Source of the DNA: Schauerella fraxinea
Lineage (GTDB): Bacteria > Pseudomonadota > Gammaproteobacteria > Burkholderiales > Burkholderiaceae_B
DNA: 64,000 nucleotides
Assembly: GCA_030849965.1 (NCBI GenBank)
Contig: JAVDKL010000001.1
Location: 2,958,554-3,022,553 of the forward strand
Direction: 5' to 3'
Shown piece by piece: positions 19,433 to 28,464 of this stretch. Position 1 is the first letter of the stretch. Every line of letters starts with the position of its first letter. The notes beneath the pieces are model-generated. The model had not been told where the DNA came from. It searched no databases and worked only from the letters and a program-made list of their open reading frames with translations. The position numbers and the translations under genes are program-made.

Positions 19433-22400
19433 TCACGACCGGCTGGGGCAACTGAAGCCCTGCATCTCTGGTAGGCGGAATGGGCTTTTGACGCTATTGG
19501 CGGTAATTTCAAGCACGACTTTTTTTCCATCGAAGTCATAGGTGGCACGCATGATCTCGGGCGACGCGCCGCGTTCGAGGCGGGCGCGATCGAGCATGCG
19601 ATTCAAGGCCCAGGGGCCCGACGTGACCATCCCCGCCGTACCCACCTGGGGCGAGAGCGAGATGCGGACCTGATTGGCGCCGCGTGGCCCAGGCCAGGCC
19701 ACCGACGTCGCCACTTGCGGCCCGTGCGTGTAGGTAAAGGTTTGCCCGTCGACGTCCATCAGGAACTGCGTGATCTCCGCGTCCATCTCGATCGGACGGA
19801 TCGACACGCGGTACGAAGGCGTCTGGCTGCCGGCCGCGAAATACACATCACGAATCACGCCGGCACGCTGAAACGAATCCAGAAACGCCGAGGGCGCGCC
19901 CGGCTCGCCGTCGATGCCCGGCTTGAATCGCCAGCGGCTGCTCGACACATCCACCTGGCTCACCAGATTCTTCTGGAAGAAGTCATCCATCAAACCATTG
20001 GGTGCGAACAAGCGCGCCATGTCGTTGGGCGCCACATCGCGCGTGGCGTTTTGCGAAAAGGGATAGCGTCCTGCAATCGACTGACGGCACGACAGACCCA
20101 CCGTCGCGGTGACGTTGTCGCCCAGCCGTTCACGCACCACACCCGAAATCTCACCCACCGCATTGACCGACAAGTCGTTGAGCACGCCGCGCAATGCCTC
20201 GGGCATGCGCCCGGCTTCGGCGCGCAGCTTCGTGACCACGTCCGAGTTGGGAGCCGGGCTGGCGCTGCGCAGCGCCGCATCGGTGGCGGTCAGATAGGTG
20301 TACAGCTCATTGATCAGTCCACTGGTGGCCGAAATCGCGGGCTGGCCATTGGGACCCGCCGTGGCCAGCCGGCGGTACGGTTCGAAGTGCTTGTCCACGA
20401 TCAGCTCGAGTTGCTCGCCGGAGGCATCGGCGCGCGTGGCGCCGCCGGGCCCGGTGGGACCGAACATTTGCTCCAACGCGTCGCGCGTCGTGCTCACGCG
20501 ATCGCGCGCTTGATCGACCAACGACCGTTCGGAGTTCTCATCGCGCATCAGCGTGGTTTCCCGCGCCACGTTCTGCACCAACTGCGTCAACGGCGAATCG
20601 GGCGCGGAAAGCGTGCGTGCCAGTTGAATGCTCTGCAAGAGCGATTGGCTGGGCGGCAGGCGCAGATCGTTCAGATACGTGTCCCACTGCGTCACGTAAT
20701 CGTTCAGATAAAGCTGCTTGATGGCGGTGACCAACTGCCGTTGGGACGCGTCGTCGAGCACGCCCGGCGGCGCGATGTTGAGCACCCAGGCGTCGTCCTG
20801 CCGCAGCACGCCGGCCACGGTCGCCGCGCGCTTGTTGAACACGTTCCAGTAGCCGCGATAGCTGTACAAACTCGGAATGCCGGCGGTGAGGGGCTTGCCA
20901 CTCTTGCGCGTGAAAACCGACGTCGCCTGTGGCCCGCCCAACGTGATCGCGGTCGTGTCGGGGCCGGGTTCGGCATTGGTCAGAATGCGGCGCAAGCGGC
21001 TATACGCGCGATCGGCCAACGTGAAGCTCGCCAAGCGCTCGCGCGACTGCCGCACCAACGCTTCGTCCACCGGGAACGGCGACGCCAGGATGCGGCCCTG
21101 CACCAGGTTACGCAGATGCAGCGACAGTTGACTGTATTGCTGACGCGTATAGCCGGCCGGCAACGTGCTCTGCATATCCGAGAGCAGCCACGCATGCATG
21201 AACTCGGGATCGTAGTGATCCGATTCGTACAGCATCAGATAGGCGCGCAGCGCTTCGTACTGATACTCGAGATCGTTGGGTGCAGCCCGACGCAAGGCCG
21301 CCTCCACGCGCCGTGCCACTTGCGGCAACAAGACCTGATCGAGCGTGGTGCGATACACACCTTGCGCCGCCGAACGCATTTTCAGGCCTTGGTAGAGGCC
21401 GAAACGATGCGTGACCGGTGGGCTGTCGAGGTCGAAATCGCGGCCCTGAGGCAAGTACCACAGGCTATCGAGAAACGGCATCAGCCCCAGCACATCGCCG
21501 GCGCTCGTGATCTTGATATCGCGACCGAGCCGCTCCACGGTGGGCACGCGCCCATCGATGTCGGCAATGTAATTGGTGTTGTTGCGATAGCTGTTCGCCC
21601 AACCGACGATCAACGCCACCAGCGCCAAGCTGATCAAGGCGTAGCCGGCGAAATGCAGGCGCCGATTGCGACGTTCCCAGCGCAGGTTGCGTCCCGCCAG
21701 ACCGGACTCTTTGAAGATCACATCCTGCAGCAGATTTTTCAGGAAGAAGCTGCGGCCCTCGCCTTCCACCGGCGCGGGTGCCACCACGGGTGCGCCCCCG
21801 TCGATGCGCAGATAGCGCTTCAATCGCCCAGTGACCTGATCGAACGTTTCGCCACCTTGTGTGCCACTGGTGAAGTACACGCCACGCGGCAGCAGGCGCG
21901 CGTCGAACTTCGAGGTCGCGAACACATCGCTCAGGAAATGGCCCAACAGATTCTGCAGCCCGGCAAACTGCTGCGGCAGCATGTAGGCCAGCGCGCGGCG
22001 GGCTTCGTCGGGTTCGGCGGCGAGCACCTCGGGCAACGCATCGTCCAGACGTCGCTGCAGCAAGCGATACTCGGCGTGGAACGCCTCATACAGCTCGAAA
22101 TCGGTTTCCTGCGTGCGCGCATACGGCAGCGTAAAGCCCCACACCTGCGACAGATCGTCGCGTGAGAACGACGCAAAATATTCCTCGAAGCCGGACAGCA
22201 GATCGACCTTGGTCACGAGCACGTAGATCGGAAACTGAATGCCCAGCTTTTGCCGCAGATCCTGCAGCCGCTTGCGCAGCACCGCCGCCTGCTGCACGCG
22301 TTCGCTATCGGAAGACGACAGCAGATCCGCCACGCTGATCGTCAGAATGGCGCCGTTGATGGGCTGACGGCCGCGAAACTTCGAGAGCAGTCCCAGAAAG

Positions 22401-23044
22401 CCCGACCACTCTTCTTCGTCGCCGGTGGGATCGCTTTCGTGCGTGGTGTAGCGACCCGCCGTATCCAGCAGCACCGCGTCATCGGTAAACCACCAGTCGC
22501 AATTGCGCGTACCGCCCACGCCACGCAAACCAACCTTGCCGAACCGATCCGCCAGCGGAAAATTCAATCCGGAATTGACCAGCGCGGTCGTCTTGCCCGA
22601 GCCCGGTGCGCCGATGAACACGTACCACGGCAACTGGTACAGATACTGCCTTGAGAAACGTTCCCAGGGCGCTGCGCGCTCGCCATTCTCGAACCGCGTT
22701 TTCTTCAACAGATCGACGGCCTCGTCGAAGCGCTCCGCCAACTCGCGCACCTCGGCGTTTTCCGGCGTCTTCTCATCCTTCGTCTTCTGCGACGGCTTGC
22801 GCAATTGACCCAACAGTTGCGCGTTCAAGCGGCCTTCGCGCCACTTGCGCCACAGGAGCCGCAGCAGCCATATGCCAAACATCACCGCGATGACGATCAT
22901 GCGGACCGTTTCGCTTTCGAGCGGCCGGGTGGTGCCGATGGCCAGGAGCGGCCCGGCGATCCACACCAGCAACGCCAGCGCGACGAGTCCCAAGAAATTC
23001 CACAGCCCGCGGCTGAACAAAAATCCGAATACGCGGTAGATCAT
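19433..23044 (-). CDS. tssM: T6SS inner-membrane protein TssM (IcmF)
   Basis: A 1203-aa TssM. Two N-terminal membrane segments (about 15-37 and 47-65) are followed by a cytoplasmic GTPase-like domain with Walker A GAPGSGKT (145-152) and SWxxxD-like WWFTDDAVLLDTAGRY. A third membrane segment lies at about 450-475 (LHFAGYALISLALVALIVGW), and a large periplasmic part ends in the TssJ-binding beta domain. TssM forms the trans-envelope channel with TssL and TssJ. Walker A is intact. The ATG overlaps the tssL stop by 4 nt. Confidence 0.96.
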   Translation of the reverse strand: MIYRVFGFLFSRGLWNFLGLVALALLVWIAGPLLAIGTTRPLESETVRMIVIAVMFGIWLLRLLWRKWREGRLNAQLLGQLRKPSQKTKDEKTPENAEVRELAERFDEAVDLLKKTRFENGERAAPWERFSRQYLYQLPWYVFIGAPGSGKTTALVNSGLNFPLADRFGKVGLRGVGGTRNCDWWFTDDAVLLDTAGRYTTHESDPTGDEEEWSGFLGLLSKFRGRQPINGAILTISVADLLSSSDSERVQQAAVLRKRLQDLRQKLGIQFPIYVLVTKVDLLSGFEEYFASFSRDDLSQVWGFTLPYARTQETDFELYEAFHAEYRLLQRRLDDALPEVLAAEPDEARRALAYMLPQQFAGLQNLLGHFLSDVFATSKFDARLLPRGVYFTSGTQGGETFDQVTGRLKRYLRIDGGAPVVAPAPVEGEGRSFFLKNLLQDVIFKESGLAGRNLRWERRNRRLHFAGYALISLALVALIVGWANSYRNNTNYIADIDGRVPTVERLGRDIKITSAGDVLGLMPFLDSLWYLPQGRDFDLDSPPVTHRFGLYQGLKMRSAAQGVYRTTLDQVLLPQVARRVEAALRRAAPNDLEYQYEALRAYLMLYESDHYDPEFMHAWLLSDMQSTLPAGYTRQQYSQLSLHLRNLVQGRILASPFPVDEALVRQSRERLASFTLADRAYSRLRRILTNAEPGPDTTAITLGGPQATSVFTRKSGKPLTAGIPSLYSYRGYWNVFNKRAATVAGVLRQDDAWVLNIAPPGVLDDASQRQLVTAIKQLYLNDYVTQWDTYLNDLRLPPSQSLLQSIQLARTLSAPDSPLTQLVQNVARETTLMRDENSERSLVDQARDRVSTTRDALEQMFGPTGPGGATRADASGEQLELIVDKHFEPYRRLATAGPNGQPAISATSGLINELYTYLTATDAALRSASPAPNSDVVTKLRAEAGRMPEALRGVLNDLSVNAVGEISGVVRERLGDNVTATVGLSCRQSIAGRYPFSQNATRDVAPNDMARLFAPNGLMDDFFQKNLVSQVDVSSSRWRFKPGIDGEPGAPSAFLDSFQRAGVIRDVYFAAGSQTPSYRVSIRPIEMDAEITQFLMDVDGQTFTYTHGPQVATSVAWPGPRGANQVRISLSPQVGTAGMVTSGPWALNRMLDRARLERGASPEIMRATYDFDGKKVVLEITANSVKSPFRLPEMQGFSCPSRS

Positions 23045-24336
23045 GGTTGCCTGCCCTCGAGCGAGGGATTGACGGCCACTGGCGATACCAGCAGCGTGAT
23101 TTCGACCCGGCGATTGCGGGCCCGGTTTTCAGCCGTATCGTTGGGCGCGAGCGGATCCGCATCGCCGCGGCCTTCGGCGCGCACCCGATTGGGTTGCGTC
23201 AAACGCTGGTCGAGTATTTTCTTGACGGCGTCGGCACGTGTTTGCGACAGATGCCAGTTCGACGGGAATCGCGCGCTGCGAATGGGAATGTTGTCGGAAT
23301 AGCCGCTGACCAGAATGGCGCCCGGCGTGCCGTTGAGCGCATCGGCCACGCGCGAGAGCACCGGCAGGTATTGATCGTTGACGCTCACCTCGCCGGAACT
23401 GAACAGGCCATCGCCGCGCAACACGATCACGCTGCGATCGGCCTCGTCGCGCACGGTGAGCAGGTTCTCGCGGATCTCCGGCGCGAGGAACCCCGCCAGA
23501 CGCGGTTGCAAGGCCTGCGCGGGCGCGGGCGGCGGTGCGATCTGCAACGTCGGCGGCTTCAACCCCGCCACCGCCGCAAACGTCGTATCCGATTGCCCAC
23601 CCAGACGCCAACTCAAGCCGAAGTACACCAGCAACGCGAGCACCGCAGCCAACGCAGCAAACACCCACAACGGAATCGGCAAGCGGCGCACTTCCGTTTG
23701 CGTGGGCGCATCGCGCCAATGCGGCGACAGCTCGCGCGCATAGTCGCCGCGCGCGCCGCGCAGGATCTGCAGCAGGCGCTGACGCAATGTCTGCAGTTGC
23801 GAGCGGCCGTTTTCCGAGATGCGATAGCGTCCTTCGAAACCCAGCAGCAGACAGTAGTAGAGCAACTCCAGCAGATCCAGATGCTGGCTGGGGTTCTGCG
23901 ACAACTTGGCCAGCAGCTGGAAAAACTTCTCGCCGCCCCAGGTTTCATTGTGGAACGTGACGAGCAAGCTATGCGCGGACCACACACCTTGCCCGCCCCA
24001 TGGCGTCAGGGCCGCGGCTTCATCCAGCGCCGTGCACAGGCAATAGCGGGCGCCCAGAATCGTCTCATTGGGAATGCCCGCCTGCTGCGCGCGCAATTCG
24101 AACTGCCGCACTTCATCCAGCAAATGTTCGCGCAGCATGGCCGGCGACGGGTGCGACGCAGTCGCACGGATTTGCGGAATCAGATCGAGCAGCGGATTGG
24201 CGGCCGCCACCAGCGGGTTGGACCCGCTGATGACGTACTCGTCGGGCCGCATGCGCTGCGACGCCAAGGCGTCGGGCCCACCGGGTCCACCGGGAAAACT
24301 CCCGCCGTTGGGCGGGAAGGAGGTTGCATCTATCAC
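23041..24336 (-). CDS. tssL: T6SS protein TssL with fused OmpA-type peptidoglycan-binding domain
   Basis: A 431-aa evolved TssL. The DotU domain (about 40-215, ARYCLCTALDEAAALTPWG) is cytoplasmic and binds the baseplate. A single membrane segment (about 222-245) leads to a periplasmic OmpA/Pal-like domain (about 300-415, VSGYSDNIPI and LSQTRADAVKKIL), which anchors the complex to peptidoglycan. In T6SSs without this fusion a separate TagL or TagN does that job. The start is GTG at 24334-24336 with AGGA seven bases upstream. It follows tssK by 16 nt and overlaps tssM by 4 nt. Confidence 0.95.
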   Translation of the reverse strand: MIDATSFPPNGGSFPGGPGGPDALASQRMRPDEYVISGSNPLVAAANPLLDLIPQIRATASHPSPAMLREHLLDEVRQFELRAQQAGIPNETILGARYCLCTALDEAAALTPWGGQGVWSAHSLLVTFHNETWGGEKFFQLLAKLSQNPSQHLDLLELLYYCLLLGFEGRYRISENGRSQLQTLRQRLLQILRGARGDYARELSPHWRDAPTQTEVRRLPIPLWVFAALAAVLALLVYFGLSWRLGGQSDTTFAAVAGLKPPTLQIAPPPAPAQALQPRLAGFLAPEIRENLLTVRDEADRSVIVLRGDGLFSSGEVSVNDQYLPVLSRVADALNGTPGAILVSGYSDNIPIRSARFPSNWHLSQTRADAVKKILDQRLTQPNRVRAEGRGDADPLAPNDTAENRARNRRVEITLLVSPVAVNPSLEGRQP

Positions 24337-24352
24337 GAAGGATTCCTAGTGG

Positions 24353-25687
24353 TCAGTCGCGGATGGCCCAGAACGCCATCGACAGGCCCGGAAATTCGCC
24401 GGCCAGATGGAGTGCCAGTGCACCGGTTTTTTCGAGCTGGCGCCAGAACTCGCCGGCCTTGTCCAATTCGAAATAGACGTAGCCTGCGGCATAGGGAATC
24501 TGACGCGGTACCACCGGCAAGGCGCGTACGGCCACGCCAGGCAACTGCAGATGCACCAGGTCGCGAATGCGTTCGACCGGGCCGATTTTGACTTGCGACG
24601 GGAAGCGCGATCGCACCACTTCCGAGGGCAGATCGGCATGCACCGCGAGCACGAAGGCCGCGCTGCGCATGAGTTCGAGATCGGGGATCTGGCCCACGCG
24701 CACGCCCTGCCCGCGATCCTGCAACGGAATCTCCATTGCATTCTGCTCAAGTACGGCGGAGAGCGATCGGCGCAGTTCGGTCATCAATGCCGAGAACGTG
24801 CCGAAGAGATCGTCATGGCGATACTCGGGCATCACCGTCGGCCGGCGCGTCACGGCGGTGTAGGTGGCCAGGTCGCACGCCAGCATCAACCAGTCGTGAT
24901 AAAGGCGCTCGGGATGCACGCCACGGATCTGGCGCGCGTGCCACAAAGCGCCCATGTACCGGTTGACGGCTTCCAGCAGCATGAAGTCTGAAACCTCGGC
25001 CACGCCGCCGCGCCCCGGTTGCGACAACCGTGCCGCCAACGCTTCGCTGCGCGCGTCCAAGAGGCCCGACAGCTCGTTGGTATAGCCATCGAGGATCGCA
25101 TGATCGCCGGCCGCCAACCATGGCGGAATATACGCATCGCGCAACACCACGCGGTTATCCGAACGGCGTTCGGCGATATGCGCCAAGTCGATCGAAATCC
25201 ATTCGTCCGAGACATCGGCGGCCAGCATGATCCGCAAACGCAGCGCGCCGGTTTGCACCAGCGCCGGCTCCAACGACATCACACTGGTATCGGCCACTTC
25301 CACTTCGGTCACGCGATAACGCGCGAGCGTATCGTCGCCGTCTTCGAACACGACCTCTTCGGTGCCGGGGCGGCTGCGCGGCACGGCCAGCACCACGCGC
25401 GCATCGAGCGTCTGCACCGGCACTTCGAAGGCCGGCGGCGCTTGATCCAGCCCCGCGAAATCGAACGGCGTGCCGTCGGGAAACACACCCTGGGCGCGGC
25501 GCAACACGAGCTTGCCTATGGCCAGCGCGTCGATATCGATCTCGAGCGCGGAGAAGCCCCAGAAAAACGACTGCTGCGCGACGGTGCGCGCCTGCAAACG
25601 ATGCTCGAGATAACGCTCGAATTGTTGAAAATGCTGCGGACGAAGGAACATGCCTTCGGACCAGACGACTTTGTTGTTGGATGCCAT
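24353..25687 (-). CDS. tssK: T6SS baseplate protein TssK
   Basis: A 444-aa TssK starting MASNNKVVWSEGMFLRPQHF at the ATG at 25685-25687; the frame is open to 25900, but that overlaps tssJ and is not TssK-like. The N-terminal WSEGMFLRPQHFQQ motif is a family hallmark. TssK forms trimers that link the baseplate (TssEFG) to the TssLM membrane complex. The gene lies 16 nt after tssJ and 16 nt before tssL, so the order tssJ-tssK-tssL-tssM is uninterrupted. Confidence 0.95.
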   Translation of the reverse strand: MASNNKVVWSEGMFLRPQHFQQFERYLEHRLQARTVAQQSFFWGFSALEIDIDALAIGKLVLRRAQGVFPDGTPFDFAGLDQAPPAFEVPVQTLDARVVLAVPRSRPGTEEVVFEDGDDTLARYRVTEVEVADTSVMSLEPALVQTGALRLRIMLAADVSDEWISIDLAHIAERRSDNRVVLRDAYIPPWLAAGDHAILDGYTNELSGLLDARSEALAARLSQPGRGGVAEVSDFMLLEAVNRYMGALWHARQIRGVHPERLYHDWLMLACDLATYTAVTRRPTVMPEYRHDDLFGTFSALMTELRRSLSAVLEQNAMEIPLQDRGQGVRVGQIPDLELMRSAAFVLAVHADLPSEVVRSRFPSQVKIGPVERIRDLVHLQLPGVAVRALPVVPRQIPYAAGYVYFELDKAGEFWRQLEKTGALALHLAGEFPGLSMAFWAIRD

Positions 25688-25703
25688 GATCGATGTGCCG
25701 ATA

Positions 25704-26255
25704 TCAGAAAGGCCACCACGGGGTTTCGCGCCCCGTGAGCGCCAAGCCGCCTTTTTCGACGGCCACGGCGACTTGCTCTTCATTAGGCGAGAACTGCCAG
25801 ATTTTGTAGGCGTTGGTGCGCTGCGCTTCAGGCAGCGGCAGCACCAGGCGCCACTTGCTGTGTTCGAGATCGCGATAGCCGCCCACGATGCCGACCACAC
25901 GCCCTTCGGCGCTGCCCTCGTGCGCGATCTTCTTGGTTTCGCCAGGCTTGAGCACGATGCGCTCGACGTTGATCAGATCGCTGCCCAACGCCTGCTGCGG
26001 GTTCGACTGCAAGCTGAAGAAATCAGTCGATTCGAACTTGTCGGTGGACTTCAGTTCGAACACCGACACTTGTATCGGCGAGGGCCGGCCATGGCGATCC
26101 GGATTGACGACGTCATCGGCCTTGAACGCAATGACATACGGCACCGGCACGCGCTTGGCCGTCGATGAGCAGGCGGCCAGCACCATCATCGCGGCAGCTG
26201 CCATGGCAAAGACCGTCCATACCGATCTTCTGCTGCGTTCGCCCTTGCCCACCAT
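25704..26255 (-). CDS. tssJ: T6SS outer-membrane lipoprotein TssJ
   Basis: A 183-aa lipoprotein from the ATG at 26253-26255, with an AGGGGGCG ribosome binding site; a longer open frame to 26525 crosses the divergent promoter region and is not used. A basic N-terminus (KGERSRR), hydrophobic core and lipobox VLAAC (acylated Cys29) form a lipoprotein signal. The mature domain is a TssJ beta-sandwich (QVSVFELKSTDKFESTDF, IVLKPGETKKI). TssJ tethers TssM to the outer membrane. It is the first gene of a minus-strand operon tssJKLM-tagF-pseudokinase. Confidence 0.93.
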   Translation of the reverse strand: MVGKGERSRRSVWTVFAMAAAAMMVLAACSSTAKRVPVPYVIAFKADDVVNPDRHGRPSPIQVSVFELKSTDKFESTDFFSLQSNPQQALGSDLINVERIVLKPGETKKIAHEGSAEGRVVGIVGGYRDLEHSKWRLVLPLPEAQRTNAYKIWQFSPNEEQVAVAVEKGGLALTGRETPWWPF

Positions 26256-26451
26256 CTCGCCCCCTTTGTTGGTTGTTGCCACTGCTGCCAAGGGCGACAT
26301 GACACGAGAAAAAAATGAGACTTTGGTTAAAAAACAAATCGGGTTACGACAGTTACGGCACGGATACAACCCCGGTGAAACCGAAACACGGGTGACACGA
26401 AACGAATAACTCCTGACACGATTCATGCCTATGATTCGGCCCTTGAACCCA

Positions 26452-26472
26452 CCGCCCGACGGCGGGTTTTTT
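26452..26472 (+). terminator. Terminator-like hairpin in the leader of the lipoprotein-FHA operon
   Basis: The 255-bp divergent gap 26256-26510 has no gene. On the plus strand it contains a 5-bp GC hairpin (arms 26452-26456 and 26461-26465, loop CGAC) followed by G and six T, an intrinsic-terminator shape, only 39 bp before the lipoprotein gene. No plus-strand gene lies upstream to be terminated, so it may attenuate its own operon or block stray transcription. A TATGAT hexamer at 26430-26435 could be a -10 element, but no good -35 is seen. Confidence 0.45.
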
Positions 26473-26510
26473 CGCGGGCCAATCCCTCTTCTCGTCACCC
26501 CAAACGGATC

Positions 26511-26921
26511 ATGAAAACACTGCACGCCGCTCTTGCCGGTCTCATCCTGTCTCTGGCGCTCGCCGGTTGCGCACAGCCGCCGAAACCGGCCGTCGTTGAA
26601 AGCCCGCCCACTGCGGCAGCCCTGAGCGATTTGCAGAAAGTGCGCGACAGTTACGCGGCCGGCAATTACGGTGACGTGATCCGTACCGTCTCACGCTCTG
26701 GCGATCTGGCCCAATCGCCGCGCGATATGCGTATCGAGGCGATGAAGCTCCAGGCGTTCAGCTATTGCCTGACCAAACACCGCACGCTGTGCGAAGAACA
26801 ATTCGAGCGCATCTTCGCGCTCGATCCCAACTTCGAATTGAGCGCCGCCGAACGTGGCCATCCGCAGTGGGGCCCCGTCTACGAAGCCACCCGGCCAGCC
26901 GCCGCCGCACCTACGCGCTAA
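26511..26921 (+). CDS. T6SS-linked lipoprotein with TPR-like helical region
   Basis: A 136-aa predicted lipoprotein: signal MKTLHAALAGLILSLALAGC with lipobox LAGC (Cys20). The mature part is helical with a tetratricopeptide-like pattern (LQKVRDSYAAGNYGDVIRTV and a later FERIFALDPNFEL). Two cysteines (about residues 86 and 94) could form a disulfide. Small lipoproteins with TPR-like folds occur beside fha genes in other T6SS loci, but I cannot assign a Tss/Tag name. It is transcribed divergently from tssJ and lies 57 nt before the FHA gene. A role at the outer membrane near the T6SS membrane complex is inference. Confidence 0.72.
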   Translation: MKTLHAALAGLILSLALAGCAQPPKPAVVESPPTAAALSDLQKVRDSYAAGNYGDVIRTVSRSGDLAQSPRDMRIEAMKLQAFSYCLTKHRTLCEEQFERIFALDPNFELSAAERGHPQWGPVYEATRPAAAAPTR

Positions 26922-26978
26922 TTCGTGCGCTGGGCCCGCACTCACCCGGGCCGCGCATCAGTTCAAGGACAGACGCAG

Positions 26979-28025
26979 ATGAAACTCACCGCTATCCGCC
27001 GTAAAGAATCCAGCGACTTCACGCCGTTCTCCGCCGACTTTCAGGCACCGGGCGGCACGATCGGCCGCTGCCCGGGCAACGCCATGGTGCTGCCTAGCGC
27101 CAACGACGATATTTGCCGGCTGCAAGCGGTGGTTCGCATCAGCAACAACGACTGCTACTTGCTCAACATGAGCGACATGACGCCGGTGTCCGTCAACGGT
27201 CAACCGGTGCTGCCGCGCAGCGAAGTGTTGCTGCACGTGGGAGATGAAGTCGCGATCGGCAGCTATGTGCTGCAATCGGAAGACGACCGGGCTGCGGCCA
27301 ACGGCAACATCGACCCAGCGCCTGCTGCCGTCGAGGACGATCCCTGGGCCGCCCCGCCCTCGGCCCCGGCCGCGGCGCCCTACGCCGTGCCGGCAGCTGC
27401 TGTCTCCACGGCCGCCGCCGTGGCATTGCCGCTCGAAACCCGCAGCGTGCCTGACGCCGCGACGGTCTTCCCCGCCTCGCATGGCCTGCCGGACGAACCC
27501 GCGCCTGCGCATCAACCCGTCGAACCCGACACGACTGATCCGTTGCTGCCCACCCCGGCCGAAGACGAACCACCCGTGGACATCTTCAGCGATCTGCTGG
27601 GCCCGGGCACGTTGCCCGTGGGCAGTGTGCCGGACGTGTCGGCCCACCCTTTCGACCTGGCATCGGATGCGCGGTTGAATCCCGTCAATCCGCTCGACCA
27701 ACACGTGCCCACGGATCTGGACGCCCACCGCCCGCGCGACCCCCTGGCCGCGTTCGACAGCCGCGAAGCCGCTGACAGCCATCACATTTTTACGGACGAC
27801 ACCCCCACCACGTTGCGCCATCAAGACGCCTTGACGGGGTATCGCGATAACGCCATTGGCGGCACGCTGACTCCGGCGGCTTCCGACACGGCCGGCGGCA
27901 ACCCCGACCGCACCAAGGAATTCGGCGGCTATATGCGGCCGGCGGCAGTGCAACGCGACGATCGGGACACGCCACGCGCAACCGGTTTCGCGCCCACCAC
28001 CCAAGACGACAAGCCCCGACGCTGA
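26979..28025 (+). CDS. T6SS FHA-domain protein (TagH/Fha-like)
   Basis: A 348-aa protein from the ATG at 26979, with AAGGA nine bases upstream; an in-frame ATG at 26925 is less likely. The N-terminal forkhead-associated domain (about 20-98) shows GTIGRCPGNAMVLP, ICRLQAVV and VNGQPVLPRSEVLLHVGDEVAIGSYVL, so the phosphothreonine-binding Arg and strand pattern are kept. The rest is an Ala/Pro/Asp-rich, probably disordered tail; no conserved TagH C-terminal domain is recognised. FHA proteins trigger T6SS assembly after phosphorylation by PpkA and are reset by PppA. Neither an intact kinase nor a phosphatase is encoded here. Confidence 0.85.
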   Translation: MKLTAIRRKESSDFTPFSADFQAPGGTIGRCPGNAMVLPSANDDICRLQAVVRISNNDCYLLNMSDMTPVSVNGQPVLPRSEVLLHVGDEVAIGSYVLQSEDDRAAANGNIDPAPAAVEDDPWAAPPSAPAAAPYAVPAAAVSTAAAVALPLETRSVPDAATVFPASHGLPDEPAPAHQPVEPDTTDPLLPTPAEDEPPVDIFSDLLGPGTLPVGSVPDVSAHPFDLASDARLNPVNPLDQHVPTDLDAHRPRDPLAAFDSREAADSHHIFTDDTPTTLRHQDALTGYRDNAIGGTLTPAASDTAGGNPDRTKEFGGYMRPAAVQRDDRDTPRATGFAPTTQDDKPRR

Positions 28026-28072
28026 GGCATCGCGCACGGCTGCCCCCGCCGCCAGGCGATCGTGACAGCCGT

Positions 28073-28111
28073 AAAAAAGCCGCTTGAATGCGATATTCAA
28101 GCGGCTTTTTT
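28073..28111. terminator. Bidirectional intrinsic terminator between FHA gene and clpV block
   Basis: A perfect 17-bp inverted repeat (28073-28089 and 28095-28111, loop GCGAT) with A6 and T6 tails acts on both strands. It ends the plus-strand lipoprotein-FHA transcript and the minus-strand tssA-to-Imm35 transcript, which converge here. Confidence 0.94.
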
Positions 28112-28149
28112 GGGCGCCTATGAAACGACGTCTATGAAACGGCCTCGGG

Positions 28150-28449
28150 TCAGGCCCCAGGCGCGGGCCGGGCGCCGGACGCCAATGCTTCAGCCAGGGC
28201 ATCCTCGAGCGGCTTGGCCGTACTCAGCAGATGCAGCGCGCCATCGGTGCGCGACACCAGGAAAGGCGCATTGCCGGCCAGCATCGCGCTCAGATTCTGC
28301 GTTTCGAGATAGGTTTTCGATTCGTAAAAGAACACCCAGCCTTCAGGTTTCTCCTGGGACTCGATGATCTCGACGGGATCGTCCAGGCGTGCGGCGATTT
28401 TTTCCAGGTAGGCATCGGCGATACCGGCTGCACGTTGCTTATCGATCAT
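28150..28449 (-). CDS. YrhB/Imm35-domain small protein (possible T6SS immunity protein)
   Basis: A 99-aa protein from the ATG at 28447-28449, with GAGGAG 7 nt upstream; a TTG two codons earlier is less likely. The sequence EGWVFFYESKTYLETQNLSA and FLVSRTDGALHLLSTAKPLE fits the YrhB/Immunity-35 fold, a small alpha/beta family found in toxin immunity loci. It has no signal peptide. It is the last gene of the tssA-clpV operon, 15 nt after clpV. No candidate toxin lies nearby. It may be an orphan immunity gene, a ClpV accessory factor, or an unrelated protein of this fold. The fold match is by eye. Confidence 0.6.
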   Translation of the reverse strand: MIDKQRAAGIADAYLEKIAARLDDPVEIIESQEKPEGWVFFYESKTYLETQNLSAMLAGNAPFLVSRTDGALHLLSTAKPLEDALAEALASGARPAPGA

Positions 28450-28464
28450 GGTCAAACTCCTCTG

